Below, one piece after another: positions 46,331-58,639 of a stretch of DNA of 64,000 bases. A program made the translations under genes and the position numbers. The notes beneath the pieces are model-generated. The model worked only from the letters and a program-made list of their open reading frames with translations, was not told the DNA's origin and did no database searches. Each line of letters starts with the position of its first letter. The first letter of the stretch is position 1. Source of the stretch: Adiantum capillus-veneris (Eukaryota > Streptophyta > Polypodiopsida > Polypodiales > Pteridaceae); assembly GCA_014529385.2 (NCBI GenBank), contig CM043952.1, positions 150,257,057-150,321,056 of the forward strand. The letters run 5' to 3'.

Positions 46331-46509
46331 CGCCATTTTTTGGGTGGACTTGCCCGCCTCGAGATCCCCGCCATCGTCCTTCACCGTCGATCCCTTTACC
46401 CGCCCCCACGTCCCATCCTGTGTCACTTAGTGTCGTGGTCTGCCTTCGGTGTGTGTTATTATTGCCCCTCCCCATCGCCTGGTGCTCCTACCTCACAGAG
46501 ACGCACGTC

Positions 46510-46568
<59 letters not shown>

Positions 46569-48240
46569 TTCCATGCGCCATAATGGATTTCTCTCTCCTC
46601 CTTGGAGCTGTCGGAGCAGACCACAAGAACTACATCCTCCTATGACCTGTTGGCGTAGCAGACCACAATACCGACAGACCGCAATACCCACAAACCGGCG
46701 GTTCCGCGATGAAATGACCTCCCCCCCCTCTCTCTCTCTCTCTCTCACGCCGACGCCTGGCATCTCCACTCGTCCCTCTCTCTCTCTGCGTCTTTGCTCC
46801 ACCTGCCGCGTCGTTTTGTTTTCGCCTTCAATGGCTGGGAGCATCTTCGTGGATTCCGATTAATGTGTCATGCTGTAAACATTGGGACAACATACTGGCA
46901 TTAAGCCGCGCTACAATTGGGGGCCGTGCTTACTTAGTAACATGATCGAGAGTCTAAAGAATTAGTTCAAAAGATAGTGAGAGTCTAAGGAATTAGTTCA
47001 AAAGATAGTTTAGAACTCATCTTTTGCAGAGGTGCATACAAACTGGAAAGACCCCAGAAACTTGGAGGATAATTTCAGTGAGCCGTGCTCTAAGGCAATT
47101 ATAAACACCCCATTTAGTGAGAAAATGGGTTCGTTAGTGTTTGTCACTGACATGATGTGGTAATCTAGATATGTGCGTATCTCCACAAGCTTGACACGTT
47201 ACCAAGGTCGTGATAGAACAACATCGTTAGTAACTAAATTTTGACTCTAGCTTAATAATACACAGCAATTGTGAAATCAATAAATGTGTAAATTAAGCTT
47301 GATAACAGAAGCAAGAAATGCCTAAGTGGACAAGTGACACTAGGTATCTCGAACCCCCTCAAAAAGTATTCTTCATTAATTTCAACTCTTGATTACAACC
47401 AAAAAATTATAATTACTTTACAGATTAGTTGGAACACGAAGACTTAAAAACTTTACAATACAATTTGTCAAAAGCTCAAAATATGTCCCCACAATCTTTT
47501 TTCCATTTCTTTTCGTAGGAATCTATGTAGATACCTCTCATAACTTTGGGGGGAAAAGGGTGGAGCTGATACGTGGAGCATAGAGGGCAAGGTAGAGAGA
47601 GAGAAACGTTGTGCGTCAGGACAATCGAGGATAATCATGGAGAGAGAAAGAGGTTTCTGTATGCATGGCCGCAAGCGGTTGTTGCATTTGTAGGAGAGAG
47701 AGAGAGAGAGAGAGATTTGGTCTCGAGGCAGTTGTCTGATGGATGCCCTGTGGTGCTCTCTTGCAATGCCATTGCAAGGATTTTTCCAGCAAGGGAATTC
47801 GCCGACGGACCCATGCAGAAGGAGTGGAAAGGGGAGAGGGGAAGGGATAGGTAATTAATCAGCTGGTTGTGCAGCAGACGAAGCAGGAAAACCATACAAG
47901 TGTGTGTGATTGTGGCGAGGTGAGAGCCCTCTATACGGGCAAGACGCTTCTGCCTCCTTGAACTGTCGGGCAGTGCACAGGCGACAACTTTCACCACCGT
48001 AGTGCTCCTCTCATGCTCATCATCTGATATTGCGCTCATCTCATGCTGCACCAAGAGCAGCCAGGTCTGCGCACGATTGGCGATGGCGATTCGGTGCGGC
48101 ACTGCAGCATATTAACTAATGTATGCTCAAATTTGGCTCCAATAGTTAAAATTTATCATAGGCATCTGATTCCTTGAATCGAGTAGCCATGTGCACCAGA
48201 GAAGGGTGTGACAAAGTAGAGGTTTGAAGAGTTTTTGGCT
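46331..48240. other. No gene seen; CT/GA microsatellites
   Basis: (CT)n lies at about 46,519-46,565 and 46,728-46,746, and GA runs at about 47,693-47,714. Open frames here are mainly translations of CT repeats. A short direct repeat (GAGTCTAAAGAATTAGTTCA and a near copy) sits at about 46,949-47,005. Confidence 0.6.
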
Positions 48241-48272
48241 CTACAGTTTGGCATGCCTATAAGAAGAAAATT

Positions 48273-48664
48273 GTGGCATCGCAACCTCCCTTCTTGCAAC
48301 AACATTTGTCTTCTGAAGGTAAACTTTTTGCCTTATATGAGTAAGTAGTGCCATGATCTTACATAAAACAAAAACAAACTTTTCCTTGCGAGAGCAATGT
48401 TTTGCTTTAAATGAGATTGTGGTGCCGTAGCTTCACTTAAGGAAAAAAAAAAGACTACCCTCATGAAATAATTTATTTCCTTGAGTCGTGGCGCCACGGC
48501 CTCAGTTGCCCAAAATGAGACTGAGGTGCCACAACTTCACTCAATGGGGAAAAAAACTCCTATAAGAGCAAATTATTTCCTTAAGTGAGGCCGTGGCACC
48601 ACAACATCAAGATAAAAGAGAACAATTTGTTGCCTTGCATAGGCCGGTGGCATCGTAAATTCAC
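48273..48664 (+). repeat. Degenerate ~70-bp repeat with GTGGCGCCAC-type core
   Basis: Seven related cores of about 18 bp start at 48,273, 48,345, 48,419, 48,488, 48,523, 48,593 and 48,647. Consensus is near GTGGYRCCRYAACTTCAC. Most spacings are 69-74 bp. A TTTCCTTAAGTGAG-like stretch precedes many cores. Confidence 0.7.
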
Positions 48665-48696
48665 GACAACCAAAAGTTCGCCAAGCACTATGCCTT

Positions 48697-48730
<34 letters not shown>

Positions 48731-49301
48731 CGGGGGGGGGGGAGTAGGTCCTACTTATGCAATTGCCAAGAACTATGCCTTTTGAGTGAGTTAGCATGTA
48801 AGAGAGGGAGAGAGAGTAGGTGCTAGTGATGCAATTGTGCAACAATTTGTTATGATGGCTATCACAGGTTGCATCCTTTTATTTGTCATGCTCTTTGTGC
48901 AAGAGGCATGAGTGTTCATTTATGATCAACCTGCTTGACATGGTTCCAATCTAGCTTCAACTAGTTAATATGATAGGATAAGCTTCAATGCTTGGTGATA
49001 AGATAGGTGGTATGTAGTGCTAAATACCAATGCTATCAATGTATAAGGGATTTCTTCTAGAGGCTTATCAAGAACCATATCTTTAAAACTACACTACCTC
49101 ATTTGCCCCTCTTTCGTGAAGGTCATCTTCCGAGTGAGATAGTACCTCATATTCTTGATCATTGCATGCCACAAGGCCCTCCTCAATGCCTGCTTTGGCA
49201 AGTTTCCCCTTTCTCTTCATTGCCATGGAGGATATTGAGCATACCCGCTACAATGTGTTAGTCATGACTGGATTACATTTTGCTTTAGAAAGGCTTTGTG
49301 G

Positions 49302-49350
<49 letters not shown>

Positions 49351-49596
49351 GTGTGCATTTCTCCATTTTCGGTGGTAGGCTTCTCTTGATTCCTTTGCTT
49401 AAAAAACCTACTCGGTGTTTGGTAAAACCCCGTGAGCACGGCTAAATGCTCCAAACTTTGACCAACATTGTATCACCTTTGAATTGGTAGCTTAAGTAGA
49501 AATCGTTGCAAGTGGGATGAGGAATGTGATAAATGTTTTTATTCACTCAATCTAATACTCTCAAAACCACCAGTATTCTAGCCACCACATTGGGAC
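48665..49596. other. No gene seen; GA microsatellites
   Basis: GA runs lie at about 48,698-48,723 and 49,303-49,347, and a G run at about 48,731-48,741. No domain recognised. Confidence 0.55.
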
Positions 49597-49760
49597 TTTC
49601 CTTTCCTTGTTTTCATTGACGCCTCGGACGTAGCAATTGGTGATGTATTGATGCAAACCAAAGTGAAGAAGTGGCTCAAGCTAAAGATGGAGCTTGCCAG
49701 AAAGAAACTACTTTGTGGGGTAAAGAGAGGCCTTGAACATGGTATGCTTTGTGAACAAAA
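49597..49760 (+). pseudogene. Ty3 RNase H fragment
   Basis: The plus strand reads FLVFIDASDVAIGDVLMQTK, matching the start of Ty3 RNase H (D-A-S-x-x-A-I-G-x-V-L-x-Q). The match fades within about 50 codons. Confidence 0.6.
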
Positions 49761-50512
49761 TTTGAAATTATCCCTTGGGCAACAAATTTGTGTTCCATGT
49801 GGACCACTTACCACTAATGTAGTATATGGGAGCCAAGGAGCAGCCAAGCAAAATTGGGATGGAAAGTTTGCATGGTGGATGTTAATCCTTGTTAAATTTG
49901 AGTCCATATAGTGATTCAATATTTGAGCTCACACTAATTCTCATGTCGAGCCAAGCAAATTGTTCTAACAAGAGAACATCAAGTTACTTTGTGTAAGCTT
50001 AGTGATTACATCAAGGGAATTTTATGAAAAAAACCATAATCATAATGAGAGTTGTAAACACTTCGCTTGCCATGAAGAGCCAACAAAGTTGCTAGCCATC
50101 AAGAGATTTTTCAATAGCTTTAGTGTCATACTTTGGTAGTGATTCGTGTTCAAGATGCCACCAAGGCTTGTAGCATAACAACCCTTCCCAGCAACATGAG
50201 CGACTCATCAAAGGCAAACGGAGCATCAAACAACTGTCATCACCACCTTGCACACACATTGTAGACAATGGGAACAACCCCCCAATGCAGGACCTCAAAC
50301 TAGCAGCTGAACTGGTAATTACCGAGCCTAATTATTGTGGTAAGTGCACAGTGGACACTCACTTAGAGGCCAATCTAGAAGCTATAAATAGGGCACATTA
50401 CTCATTTGACGGGGGATTATCATTGTGGCTATTGTTACTGTCTAGTGTCATTCGTGGACCTCATCTTGGTCTTGCAGTGGGCTAATTTTTTATGTGAATT
50501 TTTTAGGAAATG
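49761..50512. other. No gene recognised
   Basis: A short open frame (50,285-50,485) has no recognisable motif. The stretch leads into the zinc-knuckle relic. Confidence 0.5.
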
Positions 50513-51030
50513 CAAGTATTGTCATTCTAGATATCACTCGAAGTACCATTGTTCGGTAAAATGTGCTGACTGAAGGTCCTTTCAAAGACATTATGCTTGT
50601 TCGTATGGACATCTCTTAAGATATCCATGTCCAAATGGAGTTTTTCAAATCATCCAAATCTTCATGTGATTCATTTTTGGATTCTAGTTCCGAGCACCAA
50701 AATCAAAATGATCGAAAGAACCACCATCAAGAGCTGCTAATGGTAGAGATAAACGTTCCATAGTTGGATGAAGACTAGTCACCTTTGTCATTTGCTATAA
50801 TGATTGGCCTTACCTTGGGAAAGGAAAACATCGCTAGCAAGGAATTGGACGATTTCCCAGGTTAATTACAAGCCAACAAGTCCGACATCAATGTGGGTTT
50901 GTCCGTTCAAAGGTTGGATGATGTTTCTGAAGGCATTACCAGGATCACAACGCTGGAATCCTATCCATCAGATTTCCTGATGAAGGACGCACTAGCTCCA
51001 TTGGTGATGGTAGTTCTCGAGCTGATGGGC
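50513..51030 (+). pseudogene. Zinc-knuckle gag relic, inverted partner of 1-720
   Basis: The frame reads CKYCHSRYHSKYHC (about 50,513-50,554), a complete C-x2-C-x4-H-x4-C knuckle. A second Cys/His-rich motif, CSYGHLLRYPCPNG, follows after a stop. Downstream DNA from about 50,640 matches the reverse complement of about 1-480. Frames break repeatedly. Confidence 0.6.
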
Positions 51031-52709
51031 AATCATTACAGAGGAAGTGATGATGATCCATGAGGAAGGGAATGTACTTGTCACGTTCAAGCAAGGGAGG
51101 GTGCAAGAACATTGCAGTAAGGTAGACGCGTGTGCTTGTGACCAAGAAATGCTAAATGAGAGTCCTATTTCCTCAGTTTTCTGTTAGAACTTTCCTTTTA
51201 GTAGGAATGAAAGAGTTCATACTGATGGCATGATGGACAACGGAGATACCCAAAAAACAAATGATAGCAAGCCTCATAGGCAGGGCAAAGCGATCAGGTA
51301 CCAATGCAGCTTAAAGATGTGAGGTCCAATAGCCGAGCAAGGGGACCAAAAACAACCATTGGAATTTGACCTTTCGAGGTCTGGTCAATGACAAGTACGA
51401 TGAGCCTACCATAGGAGACACAGCATGGCCAAAAGATAGAATATGGCTAGATCTTCAGAAGGCCATAGGTCCTGATGGTTGAGAGTCAGGTGGTCAACTT
51501 TTGAAGCTTGATGGTGGTGAGGGTTCAAAACAATATTTTTTTGAATTGTTAAGATTCTGAGTATTTCTCACCAAAGTTCAAGGAGTCAGAGGACAACTAC
51601 TACAATTTTAGGTGTTCGGATGCCAACCCATCAAATTTTAGATGTTCAAAATTTGATGACCATTGAGACCAGCTCCGGCAAACAATGGAACCTGACCTAT
51701 CCAGCATCAAAATTAGGTTGCTGACAATGGGTACCATTCTAGAATGGGTCTCAAAGATCATTCGTACGGCTTTGAAATATCAATTTTAAGACACTTATGT
51801 TTGATGATCAGGTTGACATCAAGTCATCAATTTCACATGATGTCATCAACTGCATATGCATTTAATTTTCCATCTGAACATTCGGTCCAAGGTGAAATCA
51901 ACAATTGTTCAGTCAACATATTCTTGATACCAAAGGCCGAGAAGGGAAAATTTATGAAGGATATATTGTTAGAAAATGGTCTCTCCTCAAAATTCAAATG
52001 GCCAGAAAACAATACAACAAGAAGGCCAGAGTTACACAAAGTTGGACTCAGAGAACCAATTGGGCATATCAAAATCTAGACATCAAAAATTTGAGTCCAG
52101 ATTTCAAAAATTCCGAGGGATTGATTGCTAGGATTCAGATGGTCTAACATTTGCAATCAGATGGCCAGATTCTAGAATCACAATTTTTTAGATTGTGGAG
52201 GCTTGTCAAAGTTCAAGAGATCATATTTTAAAAGTTCGGATATCTGAAGATCAAAATCTAGCAATTCAAACGTGTCTGATGATAGGTTGTTCAGCAGTAA
52301 TGATTGTCTAATGGGTATCAATTGACCATTTGATCAAAAGACTAGCAATCCTGCAAAATGGACGGCTCGCAATTGGTCTCCGGTTATGCCTTAATATAAC
52401 ATGGAAAACACCCAGACATATAGAGGTTCAAATATCAAAAAACAAATGTCAGATTGCAGAGAAATGGATATACCAATTTCAAAAGATGACAGACAACAGA
52501 AGCTGAGGAGACCAGATGATTCATATGGCAATCTTGAGGACAATTGAACCAAAGACCCAACCGCTTACTTTAGAGAATTTTTCCAAGCCCATACAGACTA
52601 GTTGTTGACAATCAATAGAGCAATTGATGGTTCAACAAGGGAATCTAAATTGCTCTTGACAGAGAATCACTCTCCCATTCCATTTTTTTGGAGTTAGCAT
52701 ATTTCAGTC
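51031..52709. other. Probable transposon leader; no supported gene
   Basis: No conserved domain seen. Short phrases such as AATTTTAGRTGTTC repeat near 51,605-51,645. It leads into the gag frame at 52,710. Confidence 0.4.
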
Positions 52710-54235
52710 ATGCCTCCTAGAAGTCTTGCTCGTGGAAGAAGACTAATGACCAAATTTATGGAATATCCAATTAGGGTCAGCACAATACCAGAGTAATCAA
52801 AGCGAGGGTCTGACACTAACCCCAAGCTTGGCTATGAGTCAGATGCCAACCTGGACCAACGAGATGCTGAGGAGTTAGAGTCCCAACACTCTCACTAGTA
52901 TAGAAGGAGGCAGTTAAAGAGAGTAGAGAGACGCCCTCGGTCTAGTGGGTCCCGAAAGAAGGACAAGGACAAAAGTAGTAAGCATACAAATTAAAGTGAT
53001 GGTAGTGGAAAGAGTCACAAGTCAATGCAAAAGAAGTCAGAGCAGAAGCACAATTCAAACACTGTCACTAAATTGGATTATACCGATAAGTGGGAAGCAG
53101 ATACTGATCACTATAGCAAGAGAAGAACCAAAGAGTGCAAGTCAGTATCCCAAGAGAAGTCCAAGCATCATGAAAGATCCTCTGATTTAAATATTTCTTT
53201 CCTAGTATTCAAAGGAAGCAAGAAAGACGACCCAGATGTTCATATTCAGGCCTTTGAACAATATGTTGAGCTCAAGGATATTGACAAAGATGAATGGGGA
53301 GAGTATATTTGTCAGACATTAAAGGATGCAGCCCAAAAATGGTACTACCTTCACTTGGTGTGCTAGATCACAACCTATAGTAAGCTTATTAAAGCATTCC
53401 ACCTGAAGTACTTTGATAATAGAGGAGTCAAAGATATATTATGTGATCTAGACAAGATAAAACAAGGCAAATTTTCATTTCGGAGTAATGGTGAGAAAAT
53501 TAAGGAGCTGACCAAATAGCTGCATAAACTACCGCCTGAAAAGAGGATAAAGGCTTGGTTTCTTAGTGGGTTTAGAAGTAAAAAGCTAAGGAAATAGGAA
53601 GTTACACCCCCAACAAAGAAATTCAATGATCTACAAGCTAAAAAGGAAAAGAGTCACAAGAGTAGACAAAACTCCAACTATACTCAGACAACTATTGAGA
53701 AGTCAAATTCCATTCTAGTTCCAATTCATCTGATAGCGATTTAGATGATAAGGCCAAGAACAAGAAAAAGGGATCCTGAACAAAGAACTGGAAGAAATGT
53801 CCAATAATTGCTAAAATGGCAAAGACTTGACCCTCAATTAGTAAATCGGAGACCTGGTGTTCAAAGTGTAAATCTAGAGATCACAGGTCAGGTGAGTGCA
53901 GCCAGTGTAAGTACTGCAAAGCGTATGGTCACATGTGGAATAATTGCAGGATCAAAATTCATCAATTCAAGAAGAGAAAGGACTTATCCACAATTGCTTT
54001 AACCAATCCAGAAGTGATGAACTCAGAGGGAGTATTTTGTCCCAAGACCAATCAGGCTAGTATCAGTACTGGAGCTGGCATGGAGAGATATCAGGGAGGC
54101 AGTGGTCAAGGCAGGGGTAGAGATGAATCTAGGAAGAGATATTTCAATTGCTATACTTGTGGAAAATATGACCATTTTGTAGGGACAACGCAAAACCGAA
54201 GGGAGCTTAGTAGAAGCCACTTGAGCTAGTACTAG
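52710..54235 (+). pseudogene. Ty3-type gag, degraded
   Basis: From ATG 52,710 a single frame with several stops runs to about 53,720. A charged N-terminus is followed by the capsid-type domain: FKGSKKDDPDVHIQAFEQYV (about 53,208-53,267), EWGEYICQTLKDAAQKWYY (about 53,294-53,350) and DLDKIKQGKFS (about 53,448-53,480). In another frame two zinc-knuckle-like motifs follow: CSKCKSRDHRSGEC and CKYCKAYGHMWNNC (about 53,857-53,950). A partial third, CYTCGKYDH, lies near 54,150-54,176. No protease or polymerase follows before the CACTA-type end. Confidence 0.8.
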
Positions 54236-54719
54236 TGAGAGTGGTCACCAGAAGCTGAGGGATGGTGATCAAAGAGATTCTGGATGAACCTAAGAAAGAG
54301 GTAAAGAAAACTGCTGAAAGGAAGAGATGGGAGCAACATAGGCTACTTGGAAGGCGAAAGGAAAGGTGAAGGTAATGGACAAACGGCAAGAGCAAAGGGA
54401 TCTGACAACAAAGATCACATACAATTTGGCAAAGAAGATGCCAAAGTAGCCAAAATGCTCTGAGACCAAGATTATCCACAAGGTGCCACCTTAGTCTTCA
54501 CTACTCATGAAGAGAAGAAATTCAAGGAATCTGGTGAAGAGAAGGCACCACATGTACTGGATGAGTCTATGATAGCTACAATACAGAGTCTTGTGGAAGA
54601 GAGTCCAACACAGGATCAACCGGCTACTAAACGAAGGAAGCCAGCTAAGTGGCACTATGAAGATAACCAGATGGAAGAAAGATCTTCCAGCTAAGATAGC
54701 AGTTCTAGTAACAAACAAG
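54236..54719. other. Decayed continuation of the gag-bearing element
   Basis: Lys/Glu-rich broken frames; no domain recognised. Confidence 0.4.
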
Positions 54720-54968
54720 GTGAGATGGCTCTGCAACGTCTCTATAAGCGTTGCTATATAAGGCTCTGCAACGTCGCTATAAGCGTCGCTATAGATGGCT
54801 CTGCAGCGTCGCTATATAGCGACGATTATAGCGACGCTTATAAAGATTGTTATAGCGATGCTTATAGCGACGTTCCTGTATCGACGCTCTTAGCGACCCC
54901 GGGGGTTATAAAAACCCAGTGTATTTCTATCGTGAAAAGCGTCACAATAGCACACAACCTCTTGTAGT
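54720..54968 (-). mobile_element. CACTA-type transposon terminus with subterminal repeats
   Basis: On the minus strand the end reads CACTACAAGAGG from 54,968, the hallmark terminus of plant CACTA elements. Inside lie about eleven copies of a CGTCGCTATA/TATAGCGACG motif (54,728-54,900), first in one then in the opposite orientation around a perfect 18-bp palindrome CGTCGCTATATAGCGACG (54,807-54,824). The opposite end was not found, so this is a truncated or non-autonomous copy. Confidence 0.7.
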
Positions 54969-55249
54969 GTGAGTAGAAAGAAAAATTGAAAGATAAAATT
55001 ACATGTCTACATGGCAATGTAAACAAGGTTGCTTGGTGGAGGAGTGTAATGGATGCATACCATGTAATGATGCCCGTTATGTTCGCGATCCGCAATCTTG
55101 ATCAAAGGGCACCAAACTTGGGCAAAGTGTGGATGACATGGTGGTCAGTCCAACAGAGTCTTGAAAATCTTGAAGAGCTGAAAGAGTCTGAAGTAGAGAA
55201 GGAGTGGCGAATTTGATGCCATATCAAGCCTTTGATTCAAACATAGTTG
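54969..55249. other. No gene seen
   Basis: Spacer between the CACTA-type end and the DUF7869-like relic. Confidence 0.5.
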
Positions 55250-58200
55250 ATGTGCACAGGTCATCCCTGTTTTGGCTTTTAGAGCATGCCTTTCAGGAAT
55301 CTTAATTCTAGAAAACGTCCCTTGTTTGTTTGATCTCCAAGACCAAACAATTGCATCAACATTTTTCCACACTTGTGGGTCCTTGTAGTTTATAGCTCAA
55401 AAACCCTTCGAACAATTATTGTAAGCTTGAGCATCAATCATACCACTATTTCTAGCACAAGGTGCCCAATATTGAATCAAAATCTTTCTATATTTTGGTT
55501 ATGTAGGCTCTTTGGCAATGTCTAGCAAAGCCATGACAAGCCAAATAGGATATATTTCTTTGTCACTTGGTAGTAGCGTTACAAAGTCACCCTGTTGCAC
55601 ATCAGTCATGGGGTCAAATTCTTTCCTTGGTCTATCTCATTGAGGTCCACAAAACTGATTAGTCGACTCTTCCAAGCCTAAGAACCTTTCTGCCCCTTGT
55701 TGGAAATTTATTACACTACTTTGTAATTGATGATATTCCTGAGTTTTTGGCCAAAATTATTCGTACATATATGCTTCTAATATGATTTCTTTTCCAATAT
55801 CTTTGATCACCTTACTCCAATAATCTATCACGGGTCTATAGTAACTTGGCACACTTATACCACCTCCCAAATTTTTCTAAAACCTTCTGTAATTCCTTAG
55901 TCCTAGAATCACTTCCTCATGGGCTTGAACATACTATACCATAGTACCAAATGGGGATTTCCTTGTGGTAACATTGGATTCCCTGTTTTCTCTCGCATAA
56001 ATAACCTAAATTGAAGTGCTTTGTAGTGACCAACAAGTATGTCTTGTCCATCACAAAGGTATCCATTATAATATTTCTTGAAATCAGGAACCTTAGTGAG
56101 CAAGAATGGAGCTGGAGCCAAAGATGAACTGGTTCTTAATGTATCCATCAAATGTGGCAAAGTATAGGTTTTTGTAACTCTTAACCTCTTTAAAAACCTC
56201 CTAAGCATAGCATCTATGTCCTCGTGTGTATGTCCAACCATTAAAAATCATATTTGGATGGTTTTGAAAACCCCCCTTGCAATAAGCAATGACAAATAAG
56301 CAAATAAATATCGGTTCTCCCCAGCACAATTGTCTAGTTCTTGCAATAAGTTCTTTGGCAAGCAAGTCCTAGGTGATCAAACAATGGGCTCTTTGTCGTC
56401 ACTCATGTTGTGGTAGTCCAATGCATCCCTTGTGTTCAAAGAAAGTAGTAGTAAAACAGTGCTCCTTGAAAGCCCATTTGTTACCAGATCACCAAGTGGA
56501 TGTTTATCCATCCTTTCTAAGTTGTGTAAACAGTTGTCAATTGAGCCAACTATAAGGTTTGGATTAGCTAGCCACATACCATTCAAAACAAAGTGTTCAT
56601 AATGACCTTCCCCATGTCCACGAGTGATCATGCCAATTAGCGCCACCTACAAATTATAACTTGAATCCACACCCTTGGGAACAATACGTAGTCTTGGAAT
56701 CGTTGTCTTCTTTTGATCCATTTTATCATGAATTATGATACAATATTTATCTGGGCTTTTTCTTCAAGATTAGGTTTGGCTTCCAATCTTGCTTTGATTG
56801 AACTAAAAATATTGCACATAGAGAACTCACTTAACATTGTTAAGGTGACATGTGGGTACTCTTTGTTCCAAATTCTACCAAAAGAAGATTGGGAAAGATT
56901 CTTCTCAAGTGTCGTGTTGATTTCACTTAAAATATCCACTTGTTTGTATGTTGATGGAATTACCAAAAGAAGACTGTGAAAGTTTCTTCTCAAGTGTCAA
57001 GCTGATTCCACTTAGAATATCCACTTGTTTGTATGTTGATGGAATTACCAGTTGAGTCTCCCTTGAGCCATCCAACATCATTCTACTTCTATGTGGCATC
57101 TTCTTAGAGTTGTTATCTACACATTCATTGAGCAATGCTCTTGCTAAGCTAGTATATTGAAGTCCTTTTCTCAATGTACATGTGTTCCCATGCACATATT
57201 GATGCAGACTATTCTCAAAGTTTTCCTTGTAGTGGTAAAATGATGTCTTTGGTATTCCATGTGGCTCATACTATGCCCTACAACAAATAATAGTCCCATT
57301 TATCTTAAACTAGTACCACATCTTCTCATCTTTTTGATAGTATATTGAGAGAAAATCATAAACATAATTTGTTCGTGTCTTCTAAAAAATCTTTCTGTAA
57401 CCTCAGCAACATATCACAATCTACATACTGACAGCATTTTTATGCACAACAATCAATACATGAAACCCTTTGAACTGATTCAATTGATAGATAGAGCCTA
57501 GAAGCTAGTGCTTCCTTTTCTTTTTGTATCCTATTGATGAAAGTGTAGCGTCTCTTCCTTGAACACTAAACTGTGTTACCTTCATGAATTATTTGAGCAT
57601 TTTCTTCATCAATAGATACATCTTCACATCTAGTATGCATTCCATCAATGGGAACAAAGTGTTGCAATGGGCTCCCATCCAACATTGTTGTGTGTTTGAT
57701 AGGTCATTTCACTAACGTAATGCTACCCACTTCAACCACACTCTCATTGCTTGCATTTTTTCTTTCAATGGATGGACCCATGCAATGAAGAACAAGTACT
57801 TGGAAGTTGACATAATCATGTGAAAATACATATAAAATGGTTCCCCCATTGACAATGTGCATCATTTTCTCATCCTTTAAACGGACTGTCTGATTTTTCC
57901 AAGATTCTCGTATCAATGTTCAAACTCTAGGCTTGTTATTGGTACTACATCTGTAGGTTGTGCATCCACACCATCTCTTCCTCATCACCATTTTAGCTTG
58001 TGCATCCACATGATCCTCTTCCTCATCACCATTGTAGCTTTGCATTGGTCCAAGTAAGTAGTCATTCACTATAATAGATTGTATTTGAATCTTTGGCCAT
58101 CAAATGGCACTCCAAAGTGAGCCTCGAAGGGAAGTAGTATCCATTGTAGGAAAAGGAAGGAGCACATCCTTCAAGCATTCCTCCACTAGTATGGGTACGT

Positions 58201-58320
58201 TTCCTTGCCCTATCTTTATACCGCCACAAGTGGAATCTTCATCGGTTCTACACCCACAACCAACAACAACAATTTAATTATCAATAGCATGTGCACTTTC
58301 TCCCCAGATTGAAAGCTCAT
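55250..58320 (-). pseudogene. DUF7869-like domain gene, broken
   Basis: Minus-strand pieces occur in order. An exon-like start near 58,320 follows a good acceptor (TTTTTCATTTGTAG). A Cys-rich segment has SCIDCCA and KCCQYVDCD (about 57,400-57,470). A middle part covers 56,733-57,195. Then ELDNCAGENRYLFAYLSLLI (about 56,279-56,345) and FLMVGHTHEDIDAMLRRF (about 56,190-56,245), followed by LPHLMDTLRTS and VPDFKKYYNGYLCDGQDIL. The DNC...GHTHEDID pattern is characteristic of DUF7869 proteins as I know them. The acidic residues suggest an RNase H-like fold, which is inference. Many stops; not functional. Confidence 0.6.
56877..57046. repeat. 85-bp tandem duplication in the DUF7869-like relic
   Basis: ACCAAAAGAAGAYT starts at 56,877 and again at 56,962. 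Both copies contain CTTGTTTGTATGTTGATGGA. Confidence 0.85.
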
Positions 58321-58439
58321 CCTACAAATGAAAAAGATTAAATTGTTAAGTGCAAAATCAAACAAAAATTATGTCAAAATTACATAGTAAAAGAATGTTT
58401 AAAAAGTCAAAACTTAAAACCACAACATACATATTACAA

Positions 58440-58639
58440 TGTACTATAGATTGGACAAGTGGTGGAGATTCTGACTAAATAATCCATGCTACTTTAGGTT
58501 GGAGAAGTGATGGAGCTTGAGACCAAATAATCCATGATAATTGTGGTTGGGCATATAATGGAGCTTGAGAGTAATGATTCATTGATAGTAAAGAGATGAT
58601 ATATTAGAGATATGATGGAAGCTTTTGGCCATACAATGT
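58440..58639. other. Diverged edge of the 50-bp minisatellite
   Basis: Phrases like GAAGTGATGGAGCTTGAG recur near 58,504 and 58,556 without regular spacing. Nothing else is recognisable. Confidence 0.5.

Noticed and set aside
57223-57238. CACTACAAGG on the minus strand as a second CACTA end
   Set aside because: It lies inside the DUF7869-like coding relic (HYKEN codons) and no subterminal repeats are near.
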